NCBI GenBank assembly: GCA_033065855.1 | Contig: JAVXUO010001342.1 | Span: forward strand, 22,418 to 86,417 | DNA from: Escallonia rubra | Taxonomy: Eukaryota > Streptophyta > Magnoliopsida > Escalloniales > Escalloniaceae | Length of the DNA: 64,000 nt | Reading direction: 5' to 3' | In this document: in pieces, positions 21,980-32,462 of the stretch | Layout of the letters: each line of letters opens with the position of its first letter | Position numbering within the stretch: the first letter of the stretch is position 1 | Translations under genes and position numbers: made by a program | The notes under the pieces: generated by a model | Database searches by the model: none | What the model saw: the letters and a program-made list of their open reading frames with translations, nothing else | Told to the model about the DNA's origin: nothing

Positions 21980-23160
21980 GTCATCATATCCTTATTTTAA
22001 GATTAATTAACTTATATATAAGTAAGTTTTATTTAATTTGAAAACTAATTCTAATCATTCTAAAATTCTACCTAATCAACATACTAATCTATTAAGACTT
22101 CTTTTTTATAATTATGTCCTTAAAATTCGAAGAATAATTTTAATCATTCTAAAACTCTACCTTATCATTATACTAACTTATTAGGACTTAATATTGACGA
22201 TTATATCTTTAAATCTACTATCTAATATGAATATAATAACTCATATCTGTTAAAAACGAAAATAATAATTTCGATTTAGAAGAAAAAATTAATTCAAAAA
22301 TTAAATCTAATCATTCGAAAACTCTATCTAATCAATATACTAACTTATTAGGACTTAATTTTGACAATTATGTCTATAAAAGTGTTTTCTAATATGAAAA
22401 TTAAAATTCATAGACATAAAAAATAACTTATGAGATTTAGAATAAAACACATGGTCAATCATTCCAAAATTCTACCTAATCAATATACTAATCTATTAAG
22501 GCTTATTTCTAACAACTATGTCCTTAAAATTCAAAACTAATTTTAATCATTCTAAAATTTAACCTTATCATTATATTAACTTATTAGGACTTAACATTGA
22601 CTATTTTTATTTTTAAAACTACTTTCTAACATGAATATAAAAACTCATATATATAAAAAACGAAAATAATAATTTTGATTTAGAAAAAAAAAATTAATGT
22701 TACAACTAAGATTAACTTACGAGACTTAGGAAAAAAATTGATCTAAACGTAATTTTGATAGGTGCCTTTCAATTTAAATTTGATTAATTTTGCAAGAATG
22801 ATAACGGTTGTACAATTTAAAATTTAATTCTATATATTTTAGAACTCAGCCTAATTCATACACTACCTTATTATGTCTTTATGTTAACTATTGTATTTTC
22901 AAAATTACTGATAAGTGCCTTTCAATTTAAATTTGATTAATTTTGCAAGAATAATAAGGGTTGTATAATTTAAAATTTCATTCTAAATATTTTAGAACTC
23001 CACCTAATTCATACGCTAACTTATTATGACTTAATTTTAACTATTGTATTTTTAAAATTACTCTTTAATGTGAATATAAAAATTCATATATCGAAAAAAG
23101 ATGAAAATAACATATTAGATCTAGAAGGGAAAAAAGTAACATTCTAATTAAGTCAAATGT
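21980..23160. repeat. degenerate AT-rich internal repeats of the Helitron
   Basis: Recurring phrases such as TCTACCTAATCAATATACTA, then ACTTATTAGGACTTAAT, then a TTTAAAACTACTTTCTAA-like word recur at about 110-240 bp intervals. The pair at 22741-22830 and 22905-22990 shares a long near-identical stretch (CCTTTCAATTTAAATTTGAT). Confidence 0.6.
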
Positions 23161-23281
23161 TCTATATATATATATTTATTTATTTATTTATTTATTTATT
23201 TCTTTAAAAATGTTGACTTATAATTCGTTTATTAAATCTATATATCACCTTCTTAAAGCTGACTTTCCTATGTCTGTTACG

Positions 23282-23335
<54 letters not shown>

Positions 23336-23377
23336 GGCCCGATCCACACCCACCGGTGGATAAAAAAATTTTCTCCA

Positions 23378-23626
23378 CCCAACCGCTTGTAAGACAAGCG
23401 GTTGGGTACGGTTTCTTTTTTCTCCTTGGCCCCACCACAAAAAGCACTTATTTTTTTATTTTGCCCAACCGCATGTAAGAGAAGCGGTTGGGTATGATTA
23501 TTTTTTGACGTGGGCCCACCACAAAAAACCACTCCACCCAACCGCTTCTCTTAGAAGCGGTTGGTAAGCACTTTTTTTTTTAACAATTTTTTAAAAAAAC
23601 CAACCGCATATAAGAGAAGCGGTTGG
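23378..23626. repeat. four subterminal imperfect palindromes, left arm
   Basis: Four hairpins of the form (C)CCAACCGC...GCGGTTGG(G) lie at 23378-23406, 23464-23492, 23537-23564 and 23600-23626. Spacing between them varies. Their stems are 8-12 bp and loops differ. Confidence 0.85.
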
Positions 23627-23711
23627 TGGTATTTTTTTGGGTGGCTCCCGCACAAAACTTTTAAGATTTTTTGGTTGGTCACAAAAAAAAAAAAAATTTT
23701 TGGAGACAAGC

Positions 23712-24120
23712 CTGCCACGTGGCCTCCTCCGCGCCTGCCACGTGGCCCAACCGGGTGAAGGGACGCCGGTTGGTGCGCTGCCCTGCCACGTGGCCTCCCC
23801 CGCGCCTGCCACGTGGCCCAACCGGGTGAAGGGTCGCCGGTTGCCGTGCCGCCTGGCCCCCACGCGCCTGCCGCGTGGCCTCCACGCGCCTGCCACGTGG
23901 CCCAACCGTGTGAAGGGACGCCGGTTGCCTGTCGCGTGGCCTCCACGCGCTGCCACGTGGCCTCCACGCGCCTGCCACGTGGCCAACGCGGGAAGGTGCG
24001 CTGGTTGGTGCGATGGCGGTGCCACATGGCCTCCCCCGCGCCTGCCACGTGGCCCAACCGCGTGAAGGTGCCCCGCGGGTTGCCCTCTCCTTCTGCCACG
24101 TGGCGCCCCCCACGCGCCTG
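23712..24120. promoter_or_regulatory. CACGTG / CACGCGC array, left arm
   Basis: Nine CACGTG (G-box) palindromes, mostly as GCCACGTGGC, and five CACGCGC heptamers (starting 23861, 23883, 23944, 23965 and 24111) lie in about 400 bp. They are mixed with CCCAACCG..TGAAGG..GCCGGTTG units. CACGCGC is the known binding site of FHY3/FAR1, which descend from MULE transposases of this type; CACGTG binds bZIP and bHLH factors. The array lies about 130-540 bp upstream of the arm's TATA box, so it could be both transposase-binding site and enhancer. That function is inferred. Confidence 0.8.
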
Positions 24121-24252
24121 ATGCTCCCCGTGACTGTCCTTCCCTCCCCGTGACTGTCCTTTTGCAGAGTCTTTTTTTTTCGCGCCAAGACCACTCACGG
24201 GTTTTTTTTCTGCAGAGACCCTCTTTTTTCTTCTCTCTTCCTTTTTCTTCTC

Positions 24253-24262
24253 TATTTATAAT
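24253..24262 (+). promoter_or_regulatory. inward TATA box, left arm
   Basis: TATTTATAA lies in a pyrimidine-rich promoter, with transcription expected about 30 bp downstream (about 24285-24295). The leader leads to a consensus splice donor, CAG|GTAAGT, at 24410/24411. The matching acceptor just before the transposase ATG is TTTTTTAG at 26409 (or CAG at 26416), which would give a 5'-UTR intron of about 2 kb. Confidence 0.65.
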
Positions 24263-24524
24263 CCCCTCCCCCCAACCATTCTTCTCCACATTTCTGCTCT
24301 GCTCCGCACTTTTTCTCCACAAACCAACAAATTTTAGCGCTAGAAGAAGATCGGTGGATAATCGCTAGAAGATCGATAGATTTTTCTTCAAATACATCAA
24401 GTCACAACAGGTAAGTATTTTGAATTTCCTTATAATTCAATGTTAGGTTTATACAAATCAGCGTATTACACTTAGCGTATTACATTTATAGCGATTCAAA
24501 ATAGCGTATTACATTACATTTATA

Positions 24525-25155
24525 GACAGCTTTTTCACGGATTTATAAAAAATAGCTAGAGCGAGATTTTGCCAAAGTACAAAAAAGAGACCCTAGTTAT
24601 TCTGAAAGGATCTGTATCAGGTAAAAATTTCAGATTTTTCCAAGCACTGTAGAGGGGCTAACTGCTACGGGGAACCGTGTACCTTCGCAGTCTAATTTAA
24701 AATACCAAGCTAGCGCGATTTCGCGCGAAACTTTTACGAGAACCCTAGGATGTTGGGAAGTTCCATTCCCCAGGATTTCGCGCCATTCCGGAGCCGTTAG
24801 CTATTTTTTTGCCCGAACGGCCCTTTCAGCGCTCGCCCTTTAATTAGACAGCTTTTTCACGGATTTATAAAAAATAGCTAGAGCGAGATTTTGCCAAAGT
24901 ACAAAAAAGAGACCCTAGTTATTCTGAAAGGATCTGTATCAGGTAAAAATTTCAGATTTTTCCAAGCACTGTAGAGGGGCTAACTGCTACGGGGAACCGT
25001 GTACCTTCGCAGTCTAATTTAAAATACCAAGCTAGCGCTACGAGAACCCTAGGATGTTGGGAAGTTCCATTCCCCAGGATTTCGCGCCATTCCGGAGCCG
25101 TTAGCTATTTTTTTCCCCGAACGGCCCTTTCCGCACTCGATCCGGACACCGGTTC
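24525..25155. repeat. 322-bp tandem repeat, two copies, left arm
   Basis: Copies start at GACAGCTTTTTCACGG at 24525 and 24847 (period 322). The second has a small internal deletion (about 18 bp around the GCGCGATTTCGCGCG palindrome). The array lies inside the predicted leader intron. Confidence 0.9.
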
Positions 25156-25376
25156 GCGATTTTTGCGCGAAAAATCCGTAAAGTACTTTTTAGGCCAATG
25201 ATGAACTCACGAAGCGTAAAGTAGCATTTCGAGGCACCTTTTAGATTTTTCCTGATGACAGGGGCATTTCGGTAATTTGCCACCCCGCGAGGGGTGTTTC
25301 GGTAATTTTCCCGCGCCGAGTTTTTAATTACACATTTTTATTCCAGAAATGTAATCACAGAACCTGAAATGTTGTT

Positions 25377-26302
25377 TTGAAGCTGGTTCGGGGCCGTTGG
25401 GGTGATAGTGAACCCCCGGGGGCATTTCGGTAATTTGCCGCTCATCGGGGGCTATTTTGCTAGGAAGGATCCAGCTTGAAGGGCCATACTTTAAAATAAC
25501 TTTTAGTTCAGCAAAGGGTGTCAGACACCCGAAAACTTTTATTGTTCCGGGTGAATTCAGGAACTTGTGACGCACCGGCGATGACTGCCAGGGGGTATTT
25601 TGCATAAGCTAGCGGGTGTTTTGGTAACTTTCCCCCTTTAAATTTTTTCCTGATATATTTGGTATATATTTGACGTAATACATTTAAAAACTCAACTTCA
25701 AAGCGGTTTTGAGGTCTTGGGGGTGTAGGGGCCATCGGGGGGTATATTGCTATATAACCACGTTGGCGTGAAATTCAGTGAGAACTAGCGTAATTAAGCG
25801 TTCACCGATTGGTGGGAAGTGAGGATTTGTTTTAATACATTGAAATAATGACTATTGCTAATGCGTTGGTAAGCTACGTTAAAGATCCAGAAATGTTGGT
25901 TACCCCCTGGGGCATTTCGGTAATTTGCCGCTCATCGGGAGCTATTTTGTTAGGAAGGATCCAGCTTAAAGGGCCATACCTTAAAATAACTTTTAGTTCA
26001 GCAAAGGGTGTCAGACACCCAAAAAGTTATTTTGTCCCGGATGAATTCAGGAAGCTTAAAATGCCGTTTCAAAGCACTCCGAACGATTTTTTGATGCCAG
26101 GGGGCATTTTTTGGTAATTCGCAGCCCCGAGGGGGGTATTTTCGTAATTTTGCAGCGTTAAGTTTTTTAAAGGAGTTCTTAGTCCAGAAATGTAAGCAAA
26201 GCACCTAAAAGGTTGTTTTCAAGCTGATTTGGGACGTTAGGGTGATAATGAACTCCCCGGGGGCATTTTGCTAATTTGCCCCCGTCGGGGGCTATTTTGA
26301 TA
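25377..26302. repeat. degenerate direct repeats between left arm and gene
   Basis: A block in the arm (25377-25529: CGGGGGCATTTCGGTAATTT, GGAAGGATCCAGCTT, AGCAAAGGGTGTCAGACACC) recurs at about 25889-26020, and its first part recurs again at about 26199-26302. The word GGGCATTTCGGTAATTTGCC recurs several times. Confidence 0.75.
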
Positions 26303-26423
26303 ATTTTACATTATACAAATTTTTCCAGCAATTACGTTTAAATAATTTTTATTCTTCTTTTATTTAATTCTATGACTTGTTGATAATCGTATTGGTTTTT
26401 ATTTTTTAGATTTCAGTATAAAT

Positions 26424-28717
26424 ATGGATGCAACTGGAGGAAATATTTTTTGTGAAGGTTCTGATCCACCTTACTTGGGTCAAATTTTCCAAACACTGGA
26501 CGAAGTCGAAGCATACTACAGAGCATATTCAAAAACGATGGGTTTCGGTATTAGAACTAAGACGACTAGAAAACGGGTGAATACCGATCAAATTGGTGCA
26601 AGGTTATTTGAGTGTCATAGAGGAGCACCGCATGTACCCCCGTCGTTCAGATCAGTGACGAAGGGACAACAAGACAAAGAAAACGAGACACATTTCCGAG
26701 TACCGGCTGCAAAGCCCATGTGTATGCAGTACACCGGAAAAATGAAAACCATTGGGTTGTGACGGGTGTGGAGTTGAGCCATAATCATCAGTTTTGCACC
26801 CCTAGTATGATTGGTCAAATTCATCAACACCGAGAAATAAGCGCGGCACACAGACAACTGATTTCAACAATGGCCGACGCTAAAATATCACCTTCTAAGA
26901 TGATGGGGGTTTTCTCAAGCCAGGCTGGGGGGATTGACAAGTTGACTTTCAACGACGTTGACCTTCGAAATGAACTCCGTGCTCAGAGGAGAGAGTCTTT
27001 CGGTCAGATCGATTCTCAAGCTACACTTGATATCTTCAGGTGCCTTCAGAGTGAGAATTCTGGATTTTTCTACAGTCTCCAAGTGGATGATGAGGGCCGC
27101 ATTAGTACTATATTTTGGGCGGACCCCCGTTCTAGAGCTGCTTACCAAAATTTTGGGGATGTTGTGACGTTTGACACCACATACCGCATCAATAAGTACT
27201 CTATGCCTTTTGCTCCGTTCACCGGGGTGAACCACCACTATCAGTCAATCTCATTTGGCTTTGCCCTGCTTAGGGATGAGACGGAGGAGTCATTTACGTG
27301 GTTATTTGAAACGTGGCTTCAAGCAATGTATCATATTCCTCCAAAGACCATCATCACTGACCAAGATCTGGCAATGAAAAATGCAATCGCTAAGGTCCTT
27401 CCAGATACTCACCATGGCCTGTGCACGTGGCACATAAGCAACAAATATCCCGAACGGCTTCACAATGTATATGCAAAGCATCCGGAATTCAAGACTGACT
27501 TTAATACATGTGTGAAGAAATCGTTGACGGTAGACGTGTTCGAGGAGAGGTGGGCCACGTTAATGGATGACTACGGTTTGCACAATCATGGATGGTTAAA
27601 ATCGTTGTATGAGATCAAGACACAGTGGGTCGGTGCCTACACCAAGAAGTTTTTTGCAGCCGGAATGACTACGACATCGAGAAGCGAAGCTATGAATTCA
27701 TTCTTCGATGGGTACGTAGGCCAGTCTTCAAGTATAGCGGAGTTTGTACTAGAGATGCAGAAAGCCCTTGAGAGGCAATTGTACCGTGACAGAAAAGACG
27801 ACGCCGCTACAGTTTACAAAGAAAAAGCCATACTACTTCGTTCACCATTGGAGGCTCATGCGGCTCAAGTCTATACGAAGGAAATGTTTCGACAGTTTCA
27901 AGAGGAACTATTAAAGTCGAATCAATATAGCATGACAAAGTTGCACGAGTTTTCCACCAGAGATCTCAAGGTTTATGCTTTTAAACACGTGACGAATTAT
28001 GCCAACCCGTGCTCTGCGACGACTCAGACGAACAGAAGACATTTTACCGTAGCTAAATGTATGGACACCGGGTTGGTAAATTGCAACTGTCAATTGTTTG
28101 AGCATAAAGTTATATTTTGTTGACATGAGTTGAAGTTTTTGAACGCCAAGAATGCAACTAAAATCCCACCACAGTATATCTTGGAACGGTGGACGAAGGA
28201 AGCCAATAGAGTCCACGGTCACATTCCTTACGTGCCCAGTGTTTCATCAGATTTCAGGCAATCTGAGGCGCTGCGATATAATCATCTTTGTAACATCATG
28301 CACGGTTTATCAATGGATGCAGCGTCAACATTTGATGGGTACACTTATCAAGTTGAAGCAGCCGCACGGGATCATGCTAAGCATGCACAGTTTAGGATGG
28401 CATTACCAGAAAGCCGGGACCATCGACCGACTCCAGCCGGTAGATTCAATCGAGCCAAACAGCCAGTCATTGACGGCACTAGCATGCAAGGTGAGGAGGA
28501 CGACAAGGTTTTTGATCCAATTATTTCTCAAACAAAAGGGCGAAAACGAGAAATGCGCATGAAGAATCCGATTGAAAAAGCAACGGGTCAAAAAAAATTG
28601 CGAAAGTGTGCGTTGTGTAATAAGATGACTGATCATGACAAGAGAAACCATTATAAAGTGTTAGGTCTCGCACCTGGCAGTATGGTCGAGGAGGACGATG
28701 AGGAGGAAGAGTGTTAG
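26424..28717 (+). pseudogene. FAR1/FHY3-type Mutator-like transposase with two lesions
   Basis: About 764 codons. The N-terminal FAR1 DNA-binding domain (26424-26815) has DEVEAYYRAYSKTMGFGIR and later TGCKA.V, WVVT and SHNH. It is split: the first part reads in one frame and TGCKA onward in another, so a small indel lies in about 26640-26700. The MULE catalytic domain follows with the presumed DDE residues at FDTTY (27173-27175), TDQD (27359-27361) and SRSEAMN (27686-27688), plus the conserved CTWHI. The SWIM zinc finger (CNCQLFE...FC-stop-HELKF) is interrupted by TGA at 28121-28123, where relatives have CRH; a single CGA-to-TGA transition explains it. The C-terminal part (28130-28717) continues in frame, has a small CxxC...H knuckle (CALCNKMTDHDKRNH) and an acidic tail. 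Apart from these lesions the frame is open, so inactivation is recent. Confidence 0.93.
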
Positions 28718-28762
28718 GGTTAATGTTTCAGTTGTATAACGAATAACTTTTATAATGTTTAA

Positions 28763-28840
28763 ATTTGTGATTTGATTTGTTGAATCTTTAATTTGTGATT
28801 TGATTTGTTGAATCTTTAATTTGTGATTTGGTTTGTGGAT
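28763..28840. repeat. 28-bp tandem repeat, about 2.8 copies
   Basis: ATTTGTGATTTGATTTGTTG starts at 28763 and 28791, with a partial copy at 28819, just 3' of the transposase stop. Confidence 0.9.
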
Positions 28841-28939
28841 TATTGAAAATTTTTGAATGGCATATTCGCGCACGCTTTAGCGCCCAGTTCATAGCTTCCT
28901 GAAAAATCTTGTAATTTGTTTTGTTCATTGCACTTTAGG

Positions 28940-29196
28940 CACGCTTTAGGGGCCAATTCATAACGTTCGAAAAATCTTGTAAATTTTTTAGTCACTTTTT
29001 TTTCGCTCATTGCACATGAGGCGCGCTAGTTAGTCCATTCTTATGTATTTCGGCGAAAAATGAGACACGTTATTTTTTCGGTTTTCCTATGAAGGGCCTA
29101 TTCGGGCACACTTTAGGGGCCAATTCATAACGTTCGAAAAATCTTGTAAATTTTTTAGTCACTTTTTTTTCGCTTATCGCACATGAGGCGCGCTAG
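28940..29196. repeat. about 95-bp direct duplication, 167 bp apart
   Basis: The block CTTTAGGGGCCAATTCATAA through CACATGAGGCGCGCTAGTTA occurs at 28944-29033 and again at 29111-29200, immediately before the right arm. Confidence 0.85.
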
Positions 29197-29712
29197 TTAT
29201 CAGGAAAAAATTTAAAGGGGGAAAGTTACCAAAACACCCGCTAGCTTATGCAAAATACCCCCTGGCAGTCATCGCCGGTGCGTCACAAGTTCCTGAATTC
29301 ACCCGGAACAATAAAATTTTTCGGGTGTCTGATACCCTTTGCTGAACTAAAAGTTATTTTAAGGTATGGCCCTTCAAGGCTGGATCCTTCCTAGCAAAAT
29401 AGCCCCCGATGAGCGGTAAATTACCGAAATGCCCCCGGGGGTTCACTATCACCCCAACGGCCCCGAACCAGCTTCAAAACAACATTTCAGGTTCTGTGAT
29501 TACATTCCTGGAATAAAAATGTGTAATTAAAAACTCGGCGCGGGAAAATTACCGAAACACCCCTCGCGGGGTGGCAAATTACCGAAATGCCCCTGGCATC
29601 AGGAAAAATCTAAAAGGTGCCTCGAAATGCTACTTTACGCTTCGTGAGTTCATCATCGGCCTAAAAAGTACTTTACGGATTTTTCGCGCAAAAATCGCGA
29701 ACCGGTGTCCGG

Positions 29713-30991
29713 ATCGAGCGCGGAAAGGGCCGTTCGGGCAAAAAAATAGCTAACGGCTCCGGAATGGCGCGAAATCCTGGGGAATGGAACTTCCCAACAT
29801 CCTAGGGTTCTCGTAAAAGTTTCGCGCGAAATCGCGCTAGCTTGGTATTTTAAATTAGACTGCGAAGGTACACGGTTCCCCGTAGCAGTTAGCCCCTCTA
29901 CAGTGCTTGGAAAAATCTGAAATTTTTACCTGATACAGATCCTTTCAGAATAACTAGGGTCCCTGTTTTGCACTTTGGCCAAATCACGCTCTAGCTATTG
30001 TTTATAAATCCGTGAAAAAGCTGTCTAATTAAAGGGCGAGCGCGGAAAGGGCCGTTCGGGGAAAAAAATAGCTAACGGCTCCGGAATGGCGCGAAATCCT
30101 GGGGAATGGAACTTCCCAACATCCTAGGGTTCTCGTAAAAGTTTCGCGCGAAATCGCGCTAGCTTGGTATTTTAAATTAGACTGCGAAGGTACACGGTTC
30201 CCCGTAGCAGTTAGCCCCTCTACAGTGCTTGGAAAAATCTGAAATTTTTACCTGATACAGATCCTTTCATAATAACTAGGGTCTCTTTTTTGTACTTTGG
30301 CAAAATCTCACTCTAGCTATTTTTTATAAATCCGTGAAAAAGCTGTCTAATTAAAGGGCGAGCGCTGAAAGGGCCGTTCGGGCAAAGAATTAGCTAACGG
30401 CTCCGGAATGGCGCGAAATCCTGGGGAATGGAACTTCCCAACATCCTAGGGTTCTCGTAAAAGTTTCGCGCGAAATCGCGCTAGCTTGGTATTTTAAATT
30501 AGACTGCGAAGGTACACGGTTCCCCGTAGCAGTTAGCCCCTCTACAGTCCTTGGAAAAATCTGAAATTTTTACCTGATACAGATCCTTTCAGAATAACTA
30601 GGGTCTCTTTTTTGTACTTTGGCAAAATCTCGCTCTAGCTATTTTTTATAAATCCGTGAAAAAGCTGTCTAATTAAAGGGCGAGCGCTGAAAGGGCCGTT
30701 CGGGCAAAAAAATAGCTAACGGCTCCGGAATGGCGCGAAATCCTGGGGAATGGAACTTCCCAACATCCTAGGGTTCTCGTAAAAGTTTCGCGCGAAATCG
30801 CGCTAGCTTGGTATTTTAAATTAGACTGCGAAGGTACACGGTTTCCCGTAGCAGTTAGCCCCTCTACAGTGCTTGGAAAAATCTGAAATTTTTACCTGAT
30901 ACAGATCCTTTCAGAATAACTAGGGTCTCTTTTTTGTACTTTGGCAAAATCTCGCTCTAGCTATTGTTTATAAATCCGTGAAAAAGCTGTC
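29713..30991. repeat. 322-bp tandem repeat, four copies, right arm
   Basis: The landmark AAGCTGTC recurs at exact 322-bp steps: GCTGTC starts at 30020, 30342, 30664 and 30986. The copies are nearly identical, more alike than an ancient array would be. Confidence 0.92.
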
Positions 30992-31254
30992 TATAAATGT
31001 AATGTAATACGCTATTTTGAATCGCTATAAATGTAATACGTTAAGTGTAATACGCTGATTTGTATAAACCTAACATTGAATTATAAGGAAATTCAAAATA
31101 CTTACCTGTTGTGACTTGATGTATTTGAAGAAAAATCTATCGATCTTCTAGCGATTATCCACCGATCTTCTTCTAGCGCTAAAATTTGTTGGTTTGTGGA
31201 GAAAAAGTGCGGAGCAGAGCAGAAATGTGGAGAAGAATGGTTGGGGGGAGGGGA

Positions 31255-31263
31255 TTATAAATA
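31255..31263 (-). promoter_or_regulatory. inward TATA box, right arm
   Basis: Mirror image of the left-arm promoter: TTATAAATA on the plus strand reads TATTTATAA on the minus. The splice donor is also preserved (ACTTACCTGTTG at about 31100-31111 reads CAACAG|GTAAGT on the minus strand). A transcript from here would run antisense through the transposase. Confidence 0.6.
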
Positions 31264-31375
31264 GAGAAGAAAAAGGAAGAGAGAAGAAAAAAGAGGGTCT
31301 CTGTAGAAAAAAAACCCGTGAGTGGTCTTGGCGCGAAAAAAAAAGACTCTGCAAAAGGACAGTCACGGGGAGCAT

Positions 31376-31764
31376 CAAGCGCGTGGGGGGCGCCACGTGG
31401 TAGAAGGAGAGGGCAACCCGCGGGGCACCTTCACGCGGTTGGGCCACGTGGCAGGCGCGGGGGAGGCCACGTGGCACCGCCATCGCACCAACCGGCGCAC
31501 CTTCCCGCGTTGGCCACGTGGCAGGCGCGTGGAGGCCACGTGGCAGCGCGTGGAGGCCACGCGACAGGCAACCGGCGTCCCTTCACACGGTTGGGCCACG
31601 TGGCAGGCGCGTGGAGGCCACGCGGCAGGGCAACCGGTGCCCCTTCACCCGGTTGGGCCACGTGGCAGGCGCGGGGGAGGCCACGTGGCAGGGCAGCGCA
31701 CCAACCGGCGTCCCTTCACCCGGTTGGGCCACGTGGCAGGCGCGGAGGAGGCCACGTGGCAGGC
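31376..31764. promoter_or_regulatory. CACGTG / CACGCGC array, right arm
   Basis: I count ten CACGTG and four GCGCGTG (CACGCGC on the minus strand; starts 31379, 31525, 31546 and 31607). Small length differences from the left array exist around 31615-31640. Confidence 0.8.
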
Positions 31765-31852
31765 TTGTCTCCAAATTTTTTTTTTTTTTTTTTTTTGTGA
31801 CCAACCAAAAAATCTTAAAAGTTTTGTGCGGGAGCCACCCAAAAAAATACCA

Positions 31853-32101
31853 CCAACCGCTTCTCTTATATGCGGTTAGTTTTTTAAAAAAATTGTTAAA
31901 AAAAAAAGTGCTTACCAACCGCTTCTAAGAGAAGCGGTTGGGTGGAGTGGTTTTTTGTGGTGGGCCCACGTCAAAAAATAATCATACCCAACCGCTTCTC
32001 TTACATGCGGTTGGGCAAAATAAAAAAATAAGTGCTCTTTGTGGTGGGGCCAAGGAGAAAAAAGAAACCGTACCCAACCGCTTGTCTTACAAGCGGTTGG
32101 G
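31853..32101. repeat. four subterminal imperfect palindromes, right arm
   Basis: Mirror of the left-arm set, at about 31853-31878 (one stem base changed), 31916-31942, 31987-32015 and 32073-32101. Confidence 0.85.
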
Positions 32102-32462
32102 TGGAGAAAATTTTTTTATCCACCGGTGGGTGTGGATCGGGCCCCTATATATATATATATAACACGTAACATACATAAGAAAGTCATCTTTAATAATGTG
32201 ATATATAGATTTAATAAAGAAATTATAAGTCAACATTTTTAAATAAGACCTCACGACCACCAAACTGATTATATCCCATATATAAGAATTTAGAAAACAA
32301 ATCAAACTCTTTACTACGATTTATTGTTGAAAAATTCATATTATAATTATCGCGATATTTTTAAACCTTATAAATATCAATTGTAAAACATTTAAACTCT
32401 ATGCTACAGACGTATTTACGTATTAGGCTCTGATTTTGACTATTAAAACCTTGATTAGATTG

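Larger units (their letters stand above)
23203..25655. repeat. left inverted arm of the MULE (about 2.45 kb)
   Basis: It matches the reverse complement of 29198-32243 along its length. The outer limit is TTTAAAAATGTTGAC and the inner limit TTTTTTCCTGATA. It has a long (TA)n tract at about 23288-23333 and two copies of the 322-bp repeat. Confidence 0.88.
23203..32243 (+). mobile_element. FAR1-type MULE with very long inverted arms, inside the Helitron
   Basis: Two inverted arms (23203-25655 and 29198-32243) flank a transposase gene. Each arm, from outside in, has about 85 bp of AT-rich sequence, a TA microsatellite, GGGGCCCGATCCACACC, four imperfect palindromes, a CACGTG/CACGCGC array, a TATA box and leader with a splice donor, and 322-bp tandem repeats. 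The clear high-GC ends (23334 and 32145) abut TA repeats, but the arm homology continues about 85-130 bp further out, so the true termini are uncertain and no clean 9-bp TSD was found. The element is autonomous in design but has a damaged transposase. Confidence 0.85.
29198..32243. repeat. right inverted arm of the MULE (about 3.05 kb)
   Basis: Reverse complement of the left arm. It is longer mainly because it carries four rather than two 322-bp repeats. It has a shorter TA tract (32146-32162) and ends at CAACATTTTTAAA (32243). Confidence 0.88.

Noticed and set aside
23288..23333. TA repeats as the target-site duplication of the MULE
   Set aside because: Arm homology extends beyond the TA tract on both sides, so it is probably internal to the arms.
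23551..24322. Several 100-240 codon frames on both strands rich in Gly, Arg and Pro
   Set aside because: They fall in the GC-rich CACGTG array of the MULE arm and recur in the mirror arm; they reflect composition and sparse stops, not protein.
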